Notes under the pieces: model-generated
What the model was told of the DNA's origin: nothing
The model's database searches: none
What the model saw: only the letters and a program-made list of their open reading frames with translations
DNA from: CAVQMC01 sp963713505
GTDB lineage: Bacteria; Bacteroidota; Ignavibacteria; Ignavibacteriales; Ignavibacteriaceae
Direction of reading: 5' to 3'
Length of the DNA stretch: 64,000 bases
NCBI GenBank assembly: GCA_963713505.1
Contig: CAVQMC010000027.1
Span: 124,001-188,000, forward strand
Position numbers and translations under genes: made by a program
Shown: one piece after another, positions 29,848 to 40,171 of the stretch
Layout: each line of letters opens with the position of its first letter
Numbering within the stretch: position 1 is the first letter of the stretch

Positions 29848-30050
29848 TAACTTACCTCTAAAAAATAATTAAAGAAAACATACGGTTTTTTTAAACCGCT
29901 TGGAAAAATACCATAAAAAACCAAAAAAACAAAATTAATTTATATGGGAAATGGCTTTTATAGCTTAAAAATGAACTTTTATTCAATTTATAACATTATT
30001 TTAACAGCAAAAAGATTCGTTTTTAGTGAATTTTGAAGTGTTTATTAAAA

Positions 30051-31400
30051 TTAACTGAGCAGTATATCCAATGCATCCATAATATTTTCAACCGGGTTAA
30101 TTTTTATTGATTCAGATTTTTTAACATGCTTCATGTTATTTTTAGGAATAATCACCTTTTTGAATCCAAGTTTTTCTGCTTCCTGAATTCTTTTTTCTAT
30201 TTGGTTTATACTTCTTATTTCACCGCCTAGACCAACTTCTCCGATTACGACAATATTATTATCAATTATTTTATCTGTTAAGCTTGAAGCAATACTGCAG
30301 CAGACTGCGAGATCGATTGCCGGTTCTATTATTTTTACACCGCCGGCAATATTAACAAAAACATTATTTGCGGAAACTCTATAGTTGGCTCTTTTTTCTA
30401 AAACAGCTAAAAGAATTGATAGTCTTCTTTGATCAAATCCGGTTGTAACTCTTTGAGGATAACCGTAGTTTGATGGAGTTACTAAAGCCTGCACTTCAAT
30501 TAATAAAGGTCTTGTTCCTTCCATGCTGGATGCAACAACCGATCCGGGAATTTCTTTCTCTCTTTCGCTTAAAAATAGTTCACTTGGATTTTTTACCTCG
30601 GTTAAACCTTCTGCATGCATTTCAAATATTCCGATTTCATTTGTTGAACCGAAACGGTTTTTCTGTGCTCTTAAAATTCTAAATGTATGATTTGATTCTC
30701 CTTCAAATTGAATTACAGTATCAACAATATGTTCTAAAATTTTCGGACCTGCAATGTAGCCTTCCTTTGTTACGTGTCCGATTATAATTACACAAAAATG
30801 ATTTTTCTTTGCTTCTTCCATTAATAAAGAAGTGCATTCTCTTATTTGTGTAATCGTACCGGGTGAATTATCTAATTCTCCTCTATACATAGTCTGAATG
30901 GAATCTATAACAACAACAGATGGAGAGATTTCTTTAACGGCTTTCATTATCGGGGAAAGATCAGTTTCGGGAAGAACATAAAAATTATCTGATTTAATTT
31001 TTAATCTGGATGATCTGAGTTTAATTTGTTTTGAAGATTCTTCACCGGTTACATAAAGAACATCGTCTTTAATGTTTGCGGCAGCCTGCATTGCTAAAGT
31101 AGATTTTCCTATTCCAGGATCACCGCCTAATAATATTACTGATCCGGGCATTAATCCTCCGCCCAGAACTCTGTCAAATTCTCCAATTCCTGTTTTTATT
31201 CTTTCTTCTTCATTTGCGGAAATTTCCGAAATTTTACTTACGTTAACTTTTCCTTTAAAAGATGAAGTCGACTTGTGTTTATTTGTCTCTATTATTTCTT
31301 CTGTAAATGAATTCCAGCTATCGCACTCCGGACATTTACCAATCCACTTTAAAGATTCATAACCGCAATTGGAACAGACATATTTAATTTTTGTTTTCAT
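30051..31400 (-). CDS. radA: DNA repair protein RadA (Sms)
   Basis: Branch-migration helicase of recombination, 449 residues as usual. The zinc finger has C9, C12, C23 and C26 (VCSNCG...GKCPECDSW). The Walker A motif is GGDPGIGKST at about 91-100, followed by VVIDSIQT (Walker B) and the RadA-specific KNRFG at about 247 (RAQKNRFGSTNEIG). The C-terminal part is the Lon-protease-like domain (VFVNIAGGVKIIEPAIDLA, VVIGEVGLGGEIR). It lies behind alaS on the same strand with 74 bp between, possibly co-transcribed. Confidence 0.97.
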   Translation of the reverse strand: MKTKIKYVCSNCGYESLKWIGKCPECDSWNSFTEEIIETNKHKSTSSFKGKVNVSKISEISANEEERIKTGIGEFDRVLGGGLMPGSVILLGGDPGIGKSTLAMQAAANIKDDVLYVTGEESSKQIKLRSSRLKIKSDNFYVLPETDLSPIMKAVKEISPSVVVIDSIQTMYRGELDNSPGTITQIRECTSLLMEEAKKNHFCVIIIGHVTKEGYIAGPKILEHIVDTVIQFEGESNHTFRILRAQKNRFGSTNEIGIFEMHAEGLTEVKNPSELFLSEREKEIPGSVVASSMEGTRPLLIEVQALVTPSNYGYPQRVTTGFDQRRLSILLAVLEKRANYRVSANNVFVNIAGGVKIIEPAIDLAVCCSIASSLTDKIIDNNIVVIGEVGLGGEIRSINQIEKRIQEAEKLGFKKVIIPKNNMKHVKKSESIKINPVENIMDALDILLS

Positions 31401-31435
31401 TTAATTAAATTTTTTATGTAATTAACCAAATTGAT

Positions 31436-31463
31436 TCTCAGTGTTCTTAGTGTCTAAGTGGTA
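31436..31463. repeat. Partial copy of the TTAGTGTCT intergenic repeat
   Basis: Contains CTCAGTGTTCTTAGTGTCTAAGTGG, related to sequence at 1485-1535 and 54056-54112 (quoted by position beyond the shared TTAGTGTCT). Located between the alaS stop and the radA start. Too short here to form a strong hairpin. Confidence 0.45.
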
Positions 31464-31474
31464 AAGAAAAAAGT

Positions 31475-34064
31475 CTATAAAAACGATTTAATTACTTCTT
31501 CAACTTTACTTAAAGCAAGATCAATTTTCCCGGTTTCTTTTCCTCCTGCAGTTGCGAAATGCGGCCTTCCGCCGCCGCCGCCGCCGACTAACTTTGCTAA
31601 TTCTCCTACAATTTTTCCCGCGCTAAATATTTTTTCTTTTACAATATCATCAGTTATAGCGCAGACAATTCCAACTTTTCCTTCAATCTCGGCAATTAAA
31701 ATTCCTACAGAATTTTTAGTTTTACTTCTGATTTCATCGCCGAAAGATTTTAATTCATCCATATTTTCTGCAGAAACTTTTGCTTTGTAAATATGAATTC
31801 CATTAATTTCAGTAAGAAGGTTTACTTAAAATTGAATCAAGCTGACCGAGTTTATCTTTAATTTTTAATTCAGAAATTTCTTTTTCTAACTTTTTCTTTT
31901 CTTCTAAAATTTCAGCTATTTTATCTTCCGATTGTTTAATTTTCTCCAGTTGAGAATTTATATAATTTTCAACTCCTGCACCTGTAACTGCTTCAATCCT
32001 TCTTACTCCGCTTGAGATGGAAGATTCGCTGATAATTTTAAATAAACCAATTTGCGATGAATTCTGAACATGTGTACCGCCGCAGAATTCCATTGTAAAG
32101 TCGCCGAATTGAACAACATTTACAAAGTCGCCGTATTTATCGCCAAAGAACATTAAAGCGCCCATTTTCTTTGCTTCATCAAAAGGGACATTTTTATGAT
32201 GATGCAGCTGAAGATTTCTTCTAAGCTGTTCATTTACAAGAGCTTCGATTTCTTTTATTTCTTCCTCGCTAAGTTTGGAAAAATGTGTAAAGTCAAATCT
32301 TAATCTATCCGGCCCGACATAAGAACCGGCTTGATGAACATGAGTTCCTAGAACTTTTCTTAAAACTGCATGAAGAAAATGTGTTGCTGAATGATTTCTC
32401 ATAATATCCCATCGGCGTTCTTCATCGACTTTTGCAATAACCGGCAAACCAGGTTTTATTAAAATTCCGTCTTCTTCATTTATAATGTGAATTGTGCGGT
32501 TTTCAATTTTAGTAACATCAATTACTTCCAATGGTCTTGTTTGAACAATTAAATTTCCAAGGTCATCAATTTGTCCGCCGGCTTCAACATAAAATGGAGT
32601 TTTATCAAGAATTACCAAACCATTTCCATTTTCTTTTTTATATCCGGTAACTTTAGCTTTAGAAGTAAGTTCATCATATCCGGTAAATTTTTGATCATTT
32701 TGTTTAAGCATTTCAAATGAATTAAGATCACTCAAATTTATATTAACGGAAGCAAATTTTTCTTTGGAAGCTTCTCTTCCTCTCTGTTTTTGTTCTTCCA
32801 TTAATTTGTTAAAGCCGTCTTCATCAATTTTAAAACCTTTTTCCTGTGCCATAACATTTGTTAAGTCAACCGGGAATCCGTAAGTATCGTAAAGTTTAAA
32901 TAATTCTTCTCCGGGAATTGTTTTAATTTTTGAAGCGGATAATCCTTTTATTAAATCTTCAAAAAGATCAATTCCTTTATCTAAAGTTGTATTAAAACTT
33001 TCTTCTTCCGATTTAATTACTTTTTTAATGTAATTTTGTTTTTCAACTATTTCCGGGAAAACATCTCCCATAGTTTTAACAAGAACATCTACAAGTTTAT
33101 ACAAGTAAGGTTCATGCAGATTTAATTTTCTTCCATAGCGAGCGGCTCTTCTTAAAATTCTTCTTAAAACATAACCTCTTCCTTCGTTGCCCGGAACAGC
33201 TCCGTCTGCAATTGCAAATGTTAATGCACGTATATGATCGGAAATAACTCGCATCGGAATTTTATCTTCTTCTTTCTCGTATTTAACTTTAGATATATTT
33301 GCAATTTCATTTATTAAAGGAGTAAAAACATCGGTATCATAATTTGAATTTTTCTTTTGAAGAACAGCGCAAACACGTTCGAAGCCCATTCCGGTATCTA
33401 CATGTTTTAAAGGAAGATCATGCAGCTTTCCGTTTTCATCTCTATTATATTGAATAAATACAAGATTCCAGATTTCAATACATTCCGCAGTTCCGGCATT
33501 TACATATTTGGGATTTTCATAATCATCAGAAAGATTTATATGAATTTCCGAACATGGTCCGCACGGACCTGTATCACCCATTTCCCAGAAGTTATCTTTT
33601 TCATCAAATTTTAAAATGTGTTTGGGGTTTATATCTGTTTTGGATTTCCATAATTCAAAAGCTTCTTCATCTGATCTGTAAACCGTCGCCCACAATCTTT
33701 CTTTTGGAAGTTTCCAAACTTTTGTTAAAAGTTCCCATGCCCATTCAATTGCTTCGGGTTTATAGTAATCGCCAAATGACCAGTTGCCGAGCATTTCAAA
33801 AAAAGTATGATGATAAGTATCTCTGCCGACCTCTTCGAGATCGTTATGTTTTCCGCTTACACGAATACATTTTTGTGTATCTGCAGCTCTTTTATATTCT
33901 CTGGTTCCGTTTCCTAAAAAAACATCTTTAAATTGATTCATCCCTGCATTTGTAAAAAGTAAAGTCGGATCATCAAACGGAACAACCGGTGAACTCGGTA
34001 CAATTCTGTGTTCTTTTTCCTTAAAAAAATCTAAAAATTGCTTTCTTATTTCTTGTGATGTCAT
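31475..34064 (-). CDS. alaS: Alanyl-tRNA synthetase (one frameshift)
   Basis: Charges tRNA-Ala; about 862 residues when joined, the normal length. Order: class II catalytic core (TSQEIRKQFLDFFKEKEH, LFTNAGMNQFKDVFLG, GPCGPCSEIH); tRNA-recognition helices; editing domain with zinc-site HSATHFLHAVLRKVLG and CGGTHV; C-terminal DHHA1/C-Ala domain with GGGGGGRPHFATAGGK. The main frame stops at 31809. At about 31815, skipping one base in an A-run gives NLLTEINGIHIYKAKVSAEN, which continues into the C-Ala domain and stops at 31475. Splitting an essential gene just before a fully conserved C-terminal domain argues for a sequencing indel. Confidence 0.95.
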
Positions 34065-34257
34065 GATTTCCTTGAACTTTCTTAATAGAATGCAAAAATA
34101 ATAAAATTGAAGCTAAGCTTAAATATAATGAATCATTCATTATTGCAAATAACTGCATTTAAATTGGATTCATTTAACAATATAAATTAATTGATTTTTA
34201 GTCTTCTTAGACTTAGTTTTGTAGTAAACATAAGACAAAAACATTTATCGGGTTCCC

Positions 34258-34839
34258 TTGTCTATATATACTTCCACATCTGATTTTGAACTTCTCCAAA
34301 AAGTTGCGGAATATGATTCCAAAGCACTTGAAGAATTATATGACCGTTATTCTTCATTATTGTACACATTAATAAAAAGTATTGTTAAAGAAGAAGAAAC
34401 TTCGGAAGAGATATTATCCGATGTTTTCGTAATCATCTGGGGAAAAATTTATAAATATGATTTTTCCAATAAAAATGTTTACACCTGGCTGATCACATTA
34501 GCTCACAATAAAGCTGTTGATGCGCTGCGCAGAAGCAGGGGAGAATTGGGAATTCAAGAATATTCCGATGAATATGAAAATGATTTTATTATTCCCAAAT
34601 TAAGTATTGACTCCAAACCGGTTGAGTTAAATGATGCTTTAAATATGAAGCAGGAATTTGATACAGCTTTAAATAATTTAACAGATGCTCAAAAATACGT
34701 AATTCAGCTAGCGTATTATGAAGGTTTAAGTGAAAAACAAATTGCAGAAAAATTAAAAATTCCTCTGCCGACTGTGAAATCAAAAATAAAAATTGCTTTG
34801 AGTAATTTAAAAGATAATCTCTTTAAAGAGGAAGCATAA
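34258..34839 (+). CDS. ECF RNA polymerase sigma factor
   Basis: 193 residues with sigma-70 regions 2 and 4. Region 2 is about 10-85 (ALEELYDRYSSLLYTLIKSI, EILSDVFVIIWGKIYKYD, WLITLAHNKAVDALRRSR) and region 4 is about 125-190 (LTDAQKYVIQLAYYEGLSEK, QIAEKLKIPLPTVKSKIKIAL). The start is TTG at 34258, with no in-frame ATG before residue 120. The next gene begins 1 nt after its stop, a tight sigma/anti-sigma operon. Resembles the SigK type whose anti-sigma is RskA-like. Confidence 0.93.
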   Translation: MSIYTSTSDFELLQKVAEYDSKALEELYDRYSSLLYTLIKSIVKEEETSEEILSDVFVIIWGKIYKYDFSNKNVYTWLITLAHNKAVDALRRSRGELGIQEYSDEYENDFIIPKLSIDSKPVELNDALNMKQEFDTALNNLTDAQKYVIQLAYYEGLSEKQIAEKLKIPLPTVKSKIKIALSNLKDNLFKEEA

Positions 34840-34840
34840 A

Positions 34841-36478
34841 ATGGAAAATGATCAATTGAAAGATCTTATTTATGCTTATGCTTTAGGTTGTCTTGATGAA
34901 GACAATAAAGTTAAATTAATAGAACATTTTAACTCTGTTGAATCTATTGAATGGGAAGAATTAGGACAGCTTCAAAATTTAACTTCTTTGCTTCCGCTTC
35001 TTTTGGAAAGTGAAAATCCCGGAATTCAATTAAAAGATAAAATAGCAAGAAAGTTTTATGAACTGAGAGAAGAAATAAAAAGCAGAAGACAAGCGGAGAA
35101 AAAACCTTCCGAAGAAAAAATTGAAGAAGAATTACTTTCTGAAGAACAACCAACAGTTGAAGAATTACCTGAAACCGAATCTTTAGAAGAAGAACTGAAA
35201 ATCCCTCCTCAGGAAGTTCCGCCTCAGCCGCCGGTTGAAGATATCCCAAATTTAGATGAAAATGAATATTTGGAAATTCAGGAGCCTGCTAAATTTAGTA
35301 TGGATGATTTTGATAAAGATAATATTGAAATCGAAGAAGTTGAGGAAGAAACCAAAATTCAAGAACCGGAAGTATCTGAAAATTTGGGAATAGAATCTCT
35401 CGAAGATAAAGAAGAGACTGAAGTTGATGAAAAGGGTCTTGAAGAAGTTGAAGGTTTTGTAAAAGATGAAGATGAAAATATTATAGAAATTGATGAATCA
35501 GATAAAATGGAAAAAGAAATTCCCGATGAATTGGAAGAAAATATTAATGAGGATAAAACAGAGGAAGCTGAAGAAGAAACCGAAATTGTTGAAAATAAAA
35601 AACCTGATTTGCCTAAATCTAAATCAGATAGGTTTGAAGTCATAACACCTTCGGAATTTATGGAAGACGAAGAAGATTTTTCCGATATACAACTAACGGA
35701 AGAACCGATTGAAGAAGAAAAATCAGCTGAAGTATTAAATGAATCTGAAACTATCAAGAAAGAGGAAGAAACCGAAAAAGAACCTGCTGAACAAATTAAT
35801 GAGAAACCTGAGACTTTGGATGAAAATGTTCAGGAATCAGATGCTTCTAGTGAAAGTGTTAGAAGATTAAAATTCGATATAAACAGAGAAAATGAATTAA
35901 AAGAAAAAAAACAAACTTCCGTTTCGTCGCTTCCTCCATCTCCGAAGAAAAAGAAAAGTTCCTTACTTGGAATTTTGTCAATTGCATTTATTGTTATAAT
36001 CGCCGCAGCAATGGTTTATTTCTACTTTAAAGTTTCTAAAGATGTAGATAAATACCAGATGCAGATTCAAAACCTTAATAATGAAGTTCAAACTTTAAAA
36101 GAACATTACAAAAGCAGTGATGAAATTCAAAAACTTCTCAGTTCAGATAATGTTAATGTTGTTAAATTAACGGGAACATCGACTCATCCCCGGGGAAGCG
36201 GAAAATTAATAATGAGTTTTGAACAGGGAAAAGGATTTCTTCAATTATCAGGACTGCCGCCTTTAGCTCCAAATCAAGTTTATCAATTGTGGATGACAAT
36301 TAATGGAAAATTAATTTCACTTGGAACTTACGATACGAAAGAAAACAGAACTTATCATCCAATTTCATTACCGGCAGTAAGTGATACTCAAGGTACAAGA
36401 TTTTTACTTACACAGGAAAGTTCTCCCGGAGCAGATAACCCAAGCAGAAATATATTTTTAACTGGAGCGATAGAATAG
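34841..36478 (+). CDS. RskA-type anti-sigma factor with a long Glu-rich linker
   Basis: 545 residues. The N-terminus (MENDQLKDLIYAYALGCLDE, to about 75) resembles an anti-sigma domain but without the HxxxCxxC zinc motif. Residues about 80-360 are extremely acidic and repetitive (EEETEIVENKK, EEPIEEEKSAE and similar), likely disordered. A transmembrane helix sits at about 374-396 (LLGILSIAFIVIIAAAMVYF). A short coiled-coil follows, then the periplasmic RskA domain from about 430 (VVKLTGTSTHPRGSGKLIM, APNQVYQLWMTINGKLISLG). Known RskA proteins have only a brief cytoplasmic linker, so this insert is unusual. Probably sequesters the sigma factor coded just upstream. Confidence 0.88.
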   Translation: MENDQLKDLIYAYALGCLDEDNKVKLIEHFNSVESIEWEELGQLQNLTSLLPLLLESENPGIQLKDKIARKFYELREEIKSRRQAEKKPSEEKIEEELLSEEQPTVEELPETESLEEELKIPPQEVPPQPPVEDIPNLDENEYLEIQEPAKFSMDDFDKDNIEIEEVEEETKIQEPEVSENLGIESLEDKEETEVDEKGLEEVEGFVKDEDENIIEIDESDKMEKEIPDELEENINEDKTEEAEEETEIVENKKPDLPKSKSDRFEVITPSEFMEDEEDFSDIQLTEEPIEEEKSAEVLNESETIKKEEETEKEPAEQINEKPETLDENVQESDASSESVRRLKFDINRENELKEKKQTSVSSLPPSPKKKKSSLLGILSIAFIVIIAAAMVYFYFKVSKDVDKYQMQIQNLNNEVQTLKEHYKSSDEIQKLLSSDNVNVVKLTGTSTHPRGSGKLIMSFEQGKGFLQLSGLPPLAPNQVYQLWMTINGKLISLGTYDTKENRTYHPISLPAVSDTQGTRFLLTQESSPGADNPSRNIFLTGAIE

Positions 36479-36480
36479 TT

Positions 36481-36990
36481 TTACTTTCTTTCCCCAATTA
36501 GTAATGCCGCAATAAGCAATATTGCCAATACAATTATAATCCAGAATTCTTTTATTATATCTATGATTGAATTTGAAAATCTTCCGAATGTAATTGTACC
36601 TTCCCAAAGCGTCATAGCCAAACCGACCAAACTAAAAATTAAGAAAAGATATAAAGTGCTTTTGTTTTTGGTGTCATCAATAAATAATAAAAGAAAACTT
36701 ATACCCAGTATAAATAATAAGGAAGGCAGTAAAATTGCATTTGTTCTTATAATGTCGAAATTATAAATAACAATAATTAATAAACCTATCAAAAAGATAG
36801 CACTGCCGATAAACAGAACACCCCTTCTATTACGGCCGAACATTAAAGATACTGCGGATATTCCGAAAAGTATAAATGCATAACCGAAAATCTCGTTAAT
36901 GTTCAAATAGATTAATCCGAAAATTCTCAGAAAAATAAAAAATATTGCAGCTGCGAGAAGATATATTGTAATATTTTGAAGTTTAATCAC
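36481..36990 (-). CDS. Multi-spanning membrane protein of unknown function
   Basis: 169 residues with about six hydrophobic helices (IYLLAAAIFFIFLRIFGLIY, IFGYAFILFGISAVSLMFG, VLFIGSAIFLIGLLIIVIYN, ILLPSLLFILGISFLLLFID, LYLFLIFSLVGLAMTL and IIIVLAILLIAALLIGERK). The NRRG turn after helix 2 and the helix pattern are like LiaI/DUF5668-type proteins associated with envelope stress, but I cannot be sure. It ends 2 bp from the stop of the convergent anti-sigma gene. Confidence 0.6.
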   Translation of the reverse strand: MIKLQNITIYLLAAAIFFIFLRIFGLIYLNINEIFGYAFILFGISAVSLMFGRNRRGVLFIGSAIFLIGLLIIVIYNFDIIRTNAILLPSLLFILGISFLLLFIDDTKNKSTLYLFLIFSLVGLAMTLWEGTITFGRFSNSIIDIIKEFWIIIVLAILLIAALLIGERK

Positions 36991-37040
36991 AAGGTATTTT
37001 AAGTTTTGTTAATTGATATGTGAATTTATGAAAAAACAAT

Positions 37041-37619
37041 TTAATTATTTCTTGTGTCTATCACTCTTCTTTCGGTAATAATTTTATCAACTCTTACATC
37101 AAAATGTTCGGTTTCAATTGCATGAAAAACCTGGAATTCGTAAGCCAAAACATATTTTGGAGCGTAAGTTTTTCTTAATAATTTATCATAATACCCCGTT
37201 CCGTAACCGACTCTTTGGCCTAAAAATGAAACTGCAATACAAGGAACTAAAATTAAATCAATATCACTCATGTCTTCATCAATCCCGATTCTCGGCTCGC
37301 AAAAACCTATTTCATTCTTTACAAGTTCACCATAATTTGTAAATTGGAAGCGCTGTAAGGATTTTGTTGCTCTGTTAAACTTTGGAAGAAAAACCGATTT
37401 TCCTCTGCCGTCAGCCAGATCAATTATTTTTTTCATATTGATATCACCATAATTTGCCGTTAAATAAGCAAATATTTTGTCGGCATAAATAAAATCATCC
37501 AGTTCGGAAAGTCTATCCATTATCTTTAAGGATTTATTTTTATACTCCCCGGAACTAATTTCCTTTTTACGGGATTCTACGGATTTTCTAGCTTCAAGTT
37601 TAGGAATACTGGCTTTCAT
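37041..37619 (-). CDS. 5-formyltetrahydrofolate cyclo-ligase family protein
   Basis: Converts 5-formyl-THF to 5,10-methenyl-THF with ATP. 192 residues, normal for the family. Visible: the N-terminal basic helix with ARKSVESRKKEI; the phosphate-binding block DLILVPCIAVSFLGQRVGYG with the diagnostic GxRxGxGxGYYD (GQRVGYGTGYYDKLL); and the end FDVRVDKIITERRVI. It may follow in one transcript from the arginase gene upstream (59 bp), though they share no pathway. Complements the pab locus as folate metabolism but is not adjacent to it. Confidence 0.93.
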   Translation of the reverse strand: MKASIPKLEARKSVESRKKEISSGEYKNKSLKIMDRLSELDDFIYADKIFAYLTANYGDINMKKIIDLADGRGKSVFLPKFNRATKSLQRFQFTNYGELVKNEIGFCEPRIGIDEDMSDIDLILVPCIAVSFLGQRVGYGTGYYDKLLRKTYAPKYVLAYEFQVFHAIETEHFDVRVDKIITERRVIDTRNN

Positions 37620-37678
37620 AATAAATAGTAATATTCATTAAAAGAAATTTAGTTTGGATTAAGTAATATTCTTCTAAT

Positions 37679-38602
37679 TTATAAAATTCTCTGTCCCATA
37701 CAAGACGCAATAATATCCGCAGCAAAAACTGCACTTTGATTTTTATTATCTAAAATAGGATTTACCTCCGTAATTTCAAGGGATGACATGCATCCGCATT
37801 CGGCAATAGCTTCCATTAATAAATGGGTTTCTCTGTAGCTTAATCCGCCCGGAACCGGAGTTCCAACACCCGGCGCTACAGTCGGATCAACACTATCCAG
37901 ATCAAAACTTACATGTATATGATCGACATTTTCTTTGAATTGTTTTAAAACTCTGTTAATAACTCTGTGAATTCCAAGCTTGTCTATATCGGACATTGTG
38001 TAAACAGTAATATTTAAAGACTTAATTAATTTTTTCTCTAAAGAATCGACACTTCTTATTCCTATTAATGCTGTATTTTCAGGTTTAAGTTTAGGAGAAA
38101 ATCCGGTTAAATTAACAAGCTTTTCATTTCCAAATCCAAGAGAAGCCGACAACGGCATTCCGTGAATATTTCCCGAAGGCGTTGTTTCATCTGTATTCAT
38201 ATCCGCATGAGCATCAATCCATATTACACCCAATTTAAGTTTTTTCTTTTTACAATAAGATGATAAGCCTGCAATTGTCCCCAAAGCCATTGAATGGTCT
38301 CCGCCGATGCATAAAGGAAATCTATCCTGATCAAGAACCTTCTCAACTTTTCCGGCAAGAGTTTTAGAAGTTTTTAAAATTTCATTTAAATATTTCAGCT
38401 TTGGATTTTTAATTTTTTGTTTTTCCATTATTTGAATAAAAACATCCCCCGAATCATATACATTATAACCAAGGCTTTCCAGCTTTTCCTTTATATCTGC
38501 AATTCTTAACGCAGATGGCCCCATATCAACTCCGCGCCTGCCGGCACCTAAATCCATTGGAAATCCGATAATAGTAACATTTTTATTATTTAATTTTTTC
38601 AT
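37679..38602 (-). CDS. rocF: Arginase
   Basis: Mn-dependent hydrolysis of arginine to ornithine and urea. The start is set at ATG 38602 (MKKLNNKNVTIIGFPMDLG), which gives 307 residues, the standard arginase length; the longer open frame up to 38668 has no family match. Metal motifs are complete: GGDHSMALG, DAHADMNTDETTPSGN (three Asp/His ligands) and SFDLDSVDPTVAPGVGTPVP. The RRGVDMGPSALR and SGNIHGMPL loops fit arginase rather than agmatinase. ATG has no strong ribosome site. Confidence 0.94.
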   Translation of the reverse strand: MKKLNNKNVTIIGFPMDLGAGRRGVDMGPSALRIADIKEKLESLGYNVYDSGDVFIQIMEKQKIKNPKLKYLNEILKTSKTLAGKVEKVLDQDRFPLCIGGDHSMALGTIAGLSSYCKKKKLKLGVIWIDAHADMNTDETTPSGNIHGMPLSASLGFGNEKLVNLTGFSPKLKPENTALIGIRSVDSLEKKLIKSLNITVYTMSDIDKLGIHRVINRVLKQFKENVDHIHVSFDLDSVDPTVAPGVGTPVPGGLSYRETHLLMEAIAECGCMSSLEITEVNPILDNKNQSAVFAADIIASCMGQRIL

Positions 38603-38787
38603 AAAAATTAGGATGTTTGATTGGTTAAAAAATCGATTGTTTTGCAAATAATTTAATGAGATTAACATAAATATACTAATTTGAACCTGCAGTAATTTGC
38701 GATTTTAAGCATTCGATTGATTATATTTTGAGAAACAATAGTTTATTCCTTTTAATATTCTGTCTTTTTTATAAGAATCTATAAAAT

Positions 38788-40138
38788 ATGCTGAAAACAG
38801 AAAGTAATCCGGTAATTAGTGTCGGTATAATGTCCGACAATAAAATCAATTTTGAGCTCTACGGTGATTTTAAATCTGCCGGAATGAAACAAGTATTCAG
38901 CGGACGGTTTACGGCTGAGATAGTTAATGATTTAATAGTCTGTAAAAGCAGTAAAGATAAAATAGAAATTTCTGGTGAAATAACTTTTACTCCTCAAGAC
39001 CCTACTATTGATTCCTTTCTTTTAAGGAATGTTATTATAGGTGCTGCATTTCATTGGGAAAGAAAAGAGAAGCAGAGATTTACTGGTTCATTAAAACTTT
39101 TAAAAGATAAAGACAAAATAATTGCCATAAATGTTCTTCCTGTAGAAAATTATTTATACAGTGTAATCTCATCAGAGATGAGTGCGAAATCTTCACTTCA
39201 ACTTTTAAAAGCCCATGCGGTTGTTTCCAGAAGCTGGCTTTTTGCTCAACTGGAAAAGAAAAAAGTTCCCAACATTAAAAACAAATTCAATTCCAATTTT
39301 GTTTCTGAAAATGAAATAATAAGATGGTCGGATAGAAAACAGCACACTCTTTATGATGTTTGCGCCGATGATCATTGCCAAAGATATCAAGGTATTTCCA
39401 AGATTTTATCCTCTACTGCTAAACAGGCAATTCAGGAAACGGTTGGACTTGTTATAATTAGTAATGATGAAATATGCGATGCCCGTTATTCAAAAGCCTG
39501 CGGCGGAATAACAGAAACTTTTGAAAATGTTTGGGAACCGGAACAACATAATTATTTAAAATCAATAATTGATTATAAATATGAACCGGACAATTATAAT
39601 CTTGATTTTTCAAAAGAAAGAAATGCTGAAAAATGGATTAAAGGAAATCCGCATGCATTCTGTAATACAAACGACAGCAGAATTTTAACTCAAATATTAA
39701 TTGACTACGATAGAGAAACAAAAGATTTTTTCAGATGGACGGTTGAATATATCACAGGAAGAAATTGCAAGTTTAATAAGATCTAAAACAGGTGTTGATT
39801 TCGGTGAAATAATAGAGTTTAAACCTATTGAAAGAGGAAAATCTGCAAGATTAATTAAACTTCAGATTACCGGTACTAAAAAAACTATGATTATCGGAAA
39901 AGAATTAGAAATCAGAAGAATTCTTTCCGAAAGCCATTTGTACAGTTCGGCAATATTTTTTGAAAAAGGTAATGAAGTAAATAAAATCCCTCAATCATTT
40001 AAAATACATGGAGCAGGCTGGGGCCATGGTGTCGGTTTATGCCAGATAGGTGCCGCAGTTATGGCTTCGCAGGGTTATCAATTTGATGAAATTCTTCTTC
40101 ATTATTTTAAGAATGCCGAAATAAAAAAAATCTATTAG
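38788..40138 (+). CDS. SpoIID/LytB-domain protein (one frameshift)
   Basis: About 449 residues joined. The SpoIID/LytB domain (found in the lytic transglycosylase SpoIID and amidase enhancer LytB) is visible from about 105: INVLPVENYLYSVISSEMSA, LKAHAVVSRSWLFAQ, ARYSKACGGITETFENVWE, and after the frameshift the classic end GAGWGHGVGLCQIGAAVMA. The first frame stops at 39786; dropping one A at about 39746 converts VEYITGRN into VEYSQEEIASLIRSKTG and on to 40138. No signal peptide is visible, so a cytoplasmic or unusual location is possible. First gene of a cluster with two glycosyltransferases, a lipoprotein and DUF4922. Confidence 0.88.
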
Positions 40139-40171
40139 AATTAACGACTACAAAAATTTAGTTTATTATAA

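Noticed and set aside
33554..33931. 125-residue plus-strand open frame inside alaS
   Set aside because: Lies wholly antisense to the conserved catalytic core of alaS; no start signal and no recognisable domain.
35359..35757. Ser-rich antisense open frame
   Set aside because: It is the complement of the Glu-rich linker codons (GAA/GAG read as TTC/CTC and shifted to Ser), with no ribosome site.
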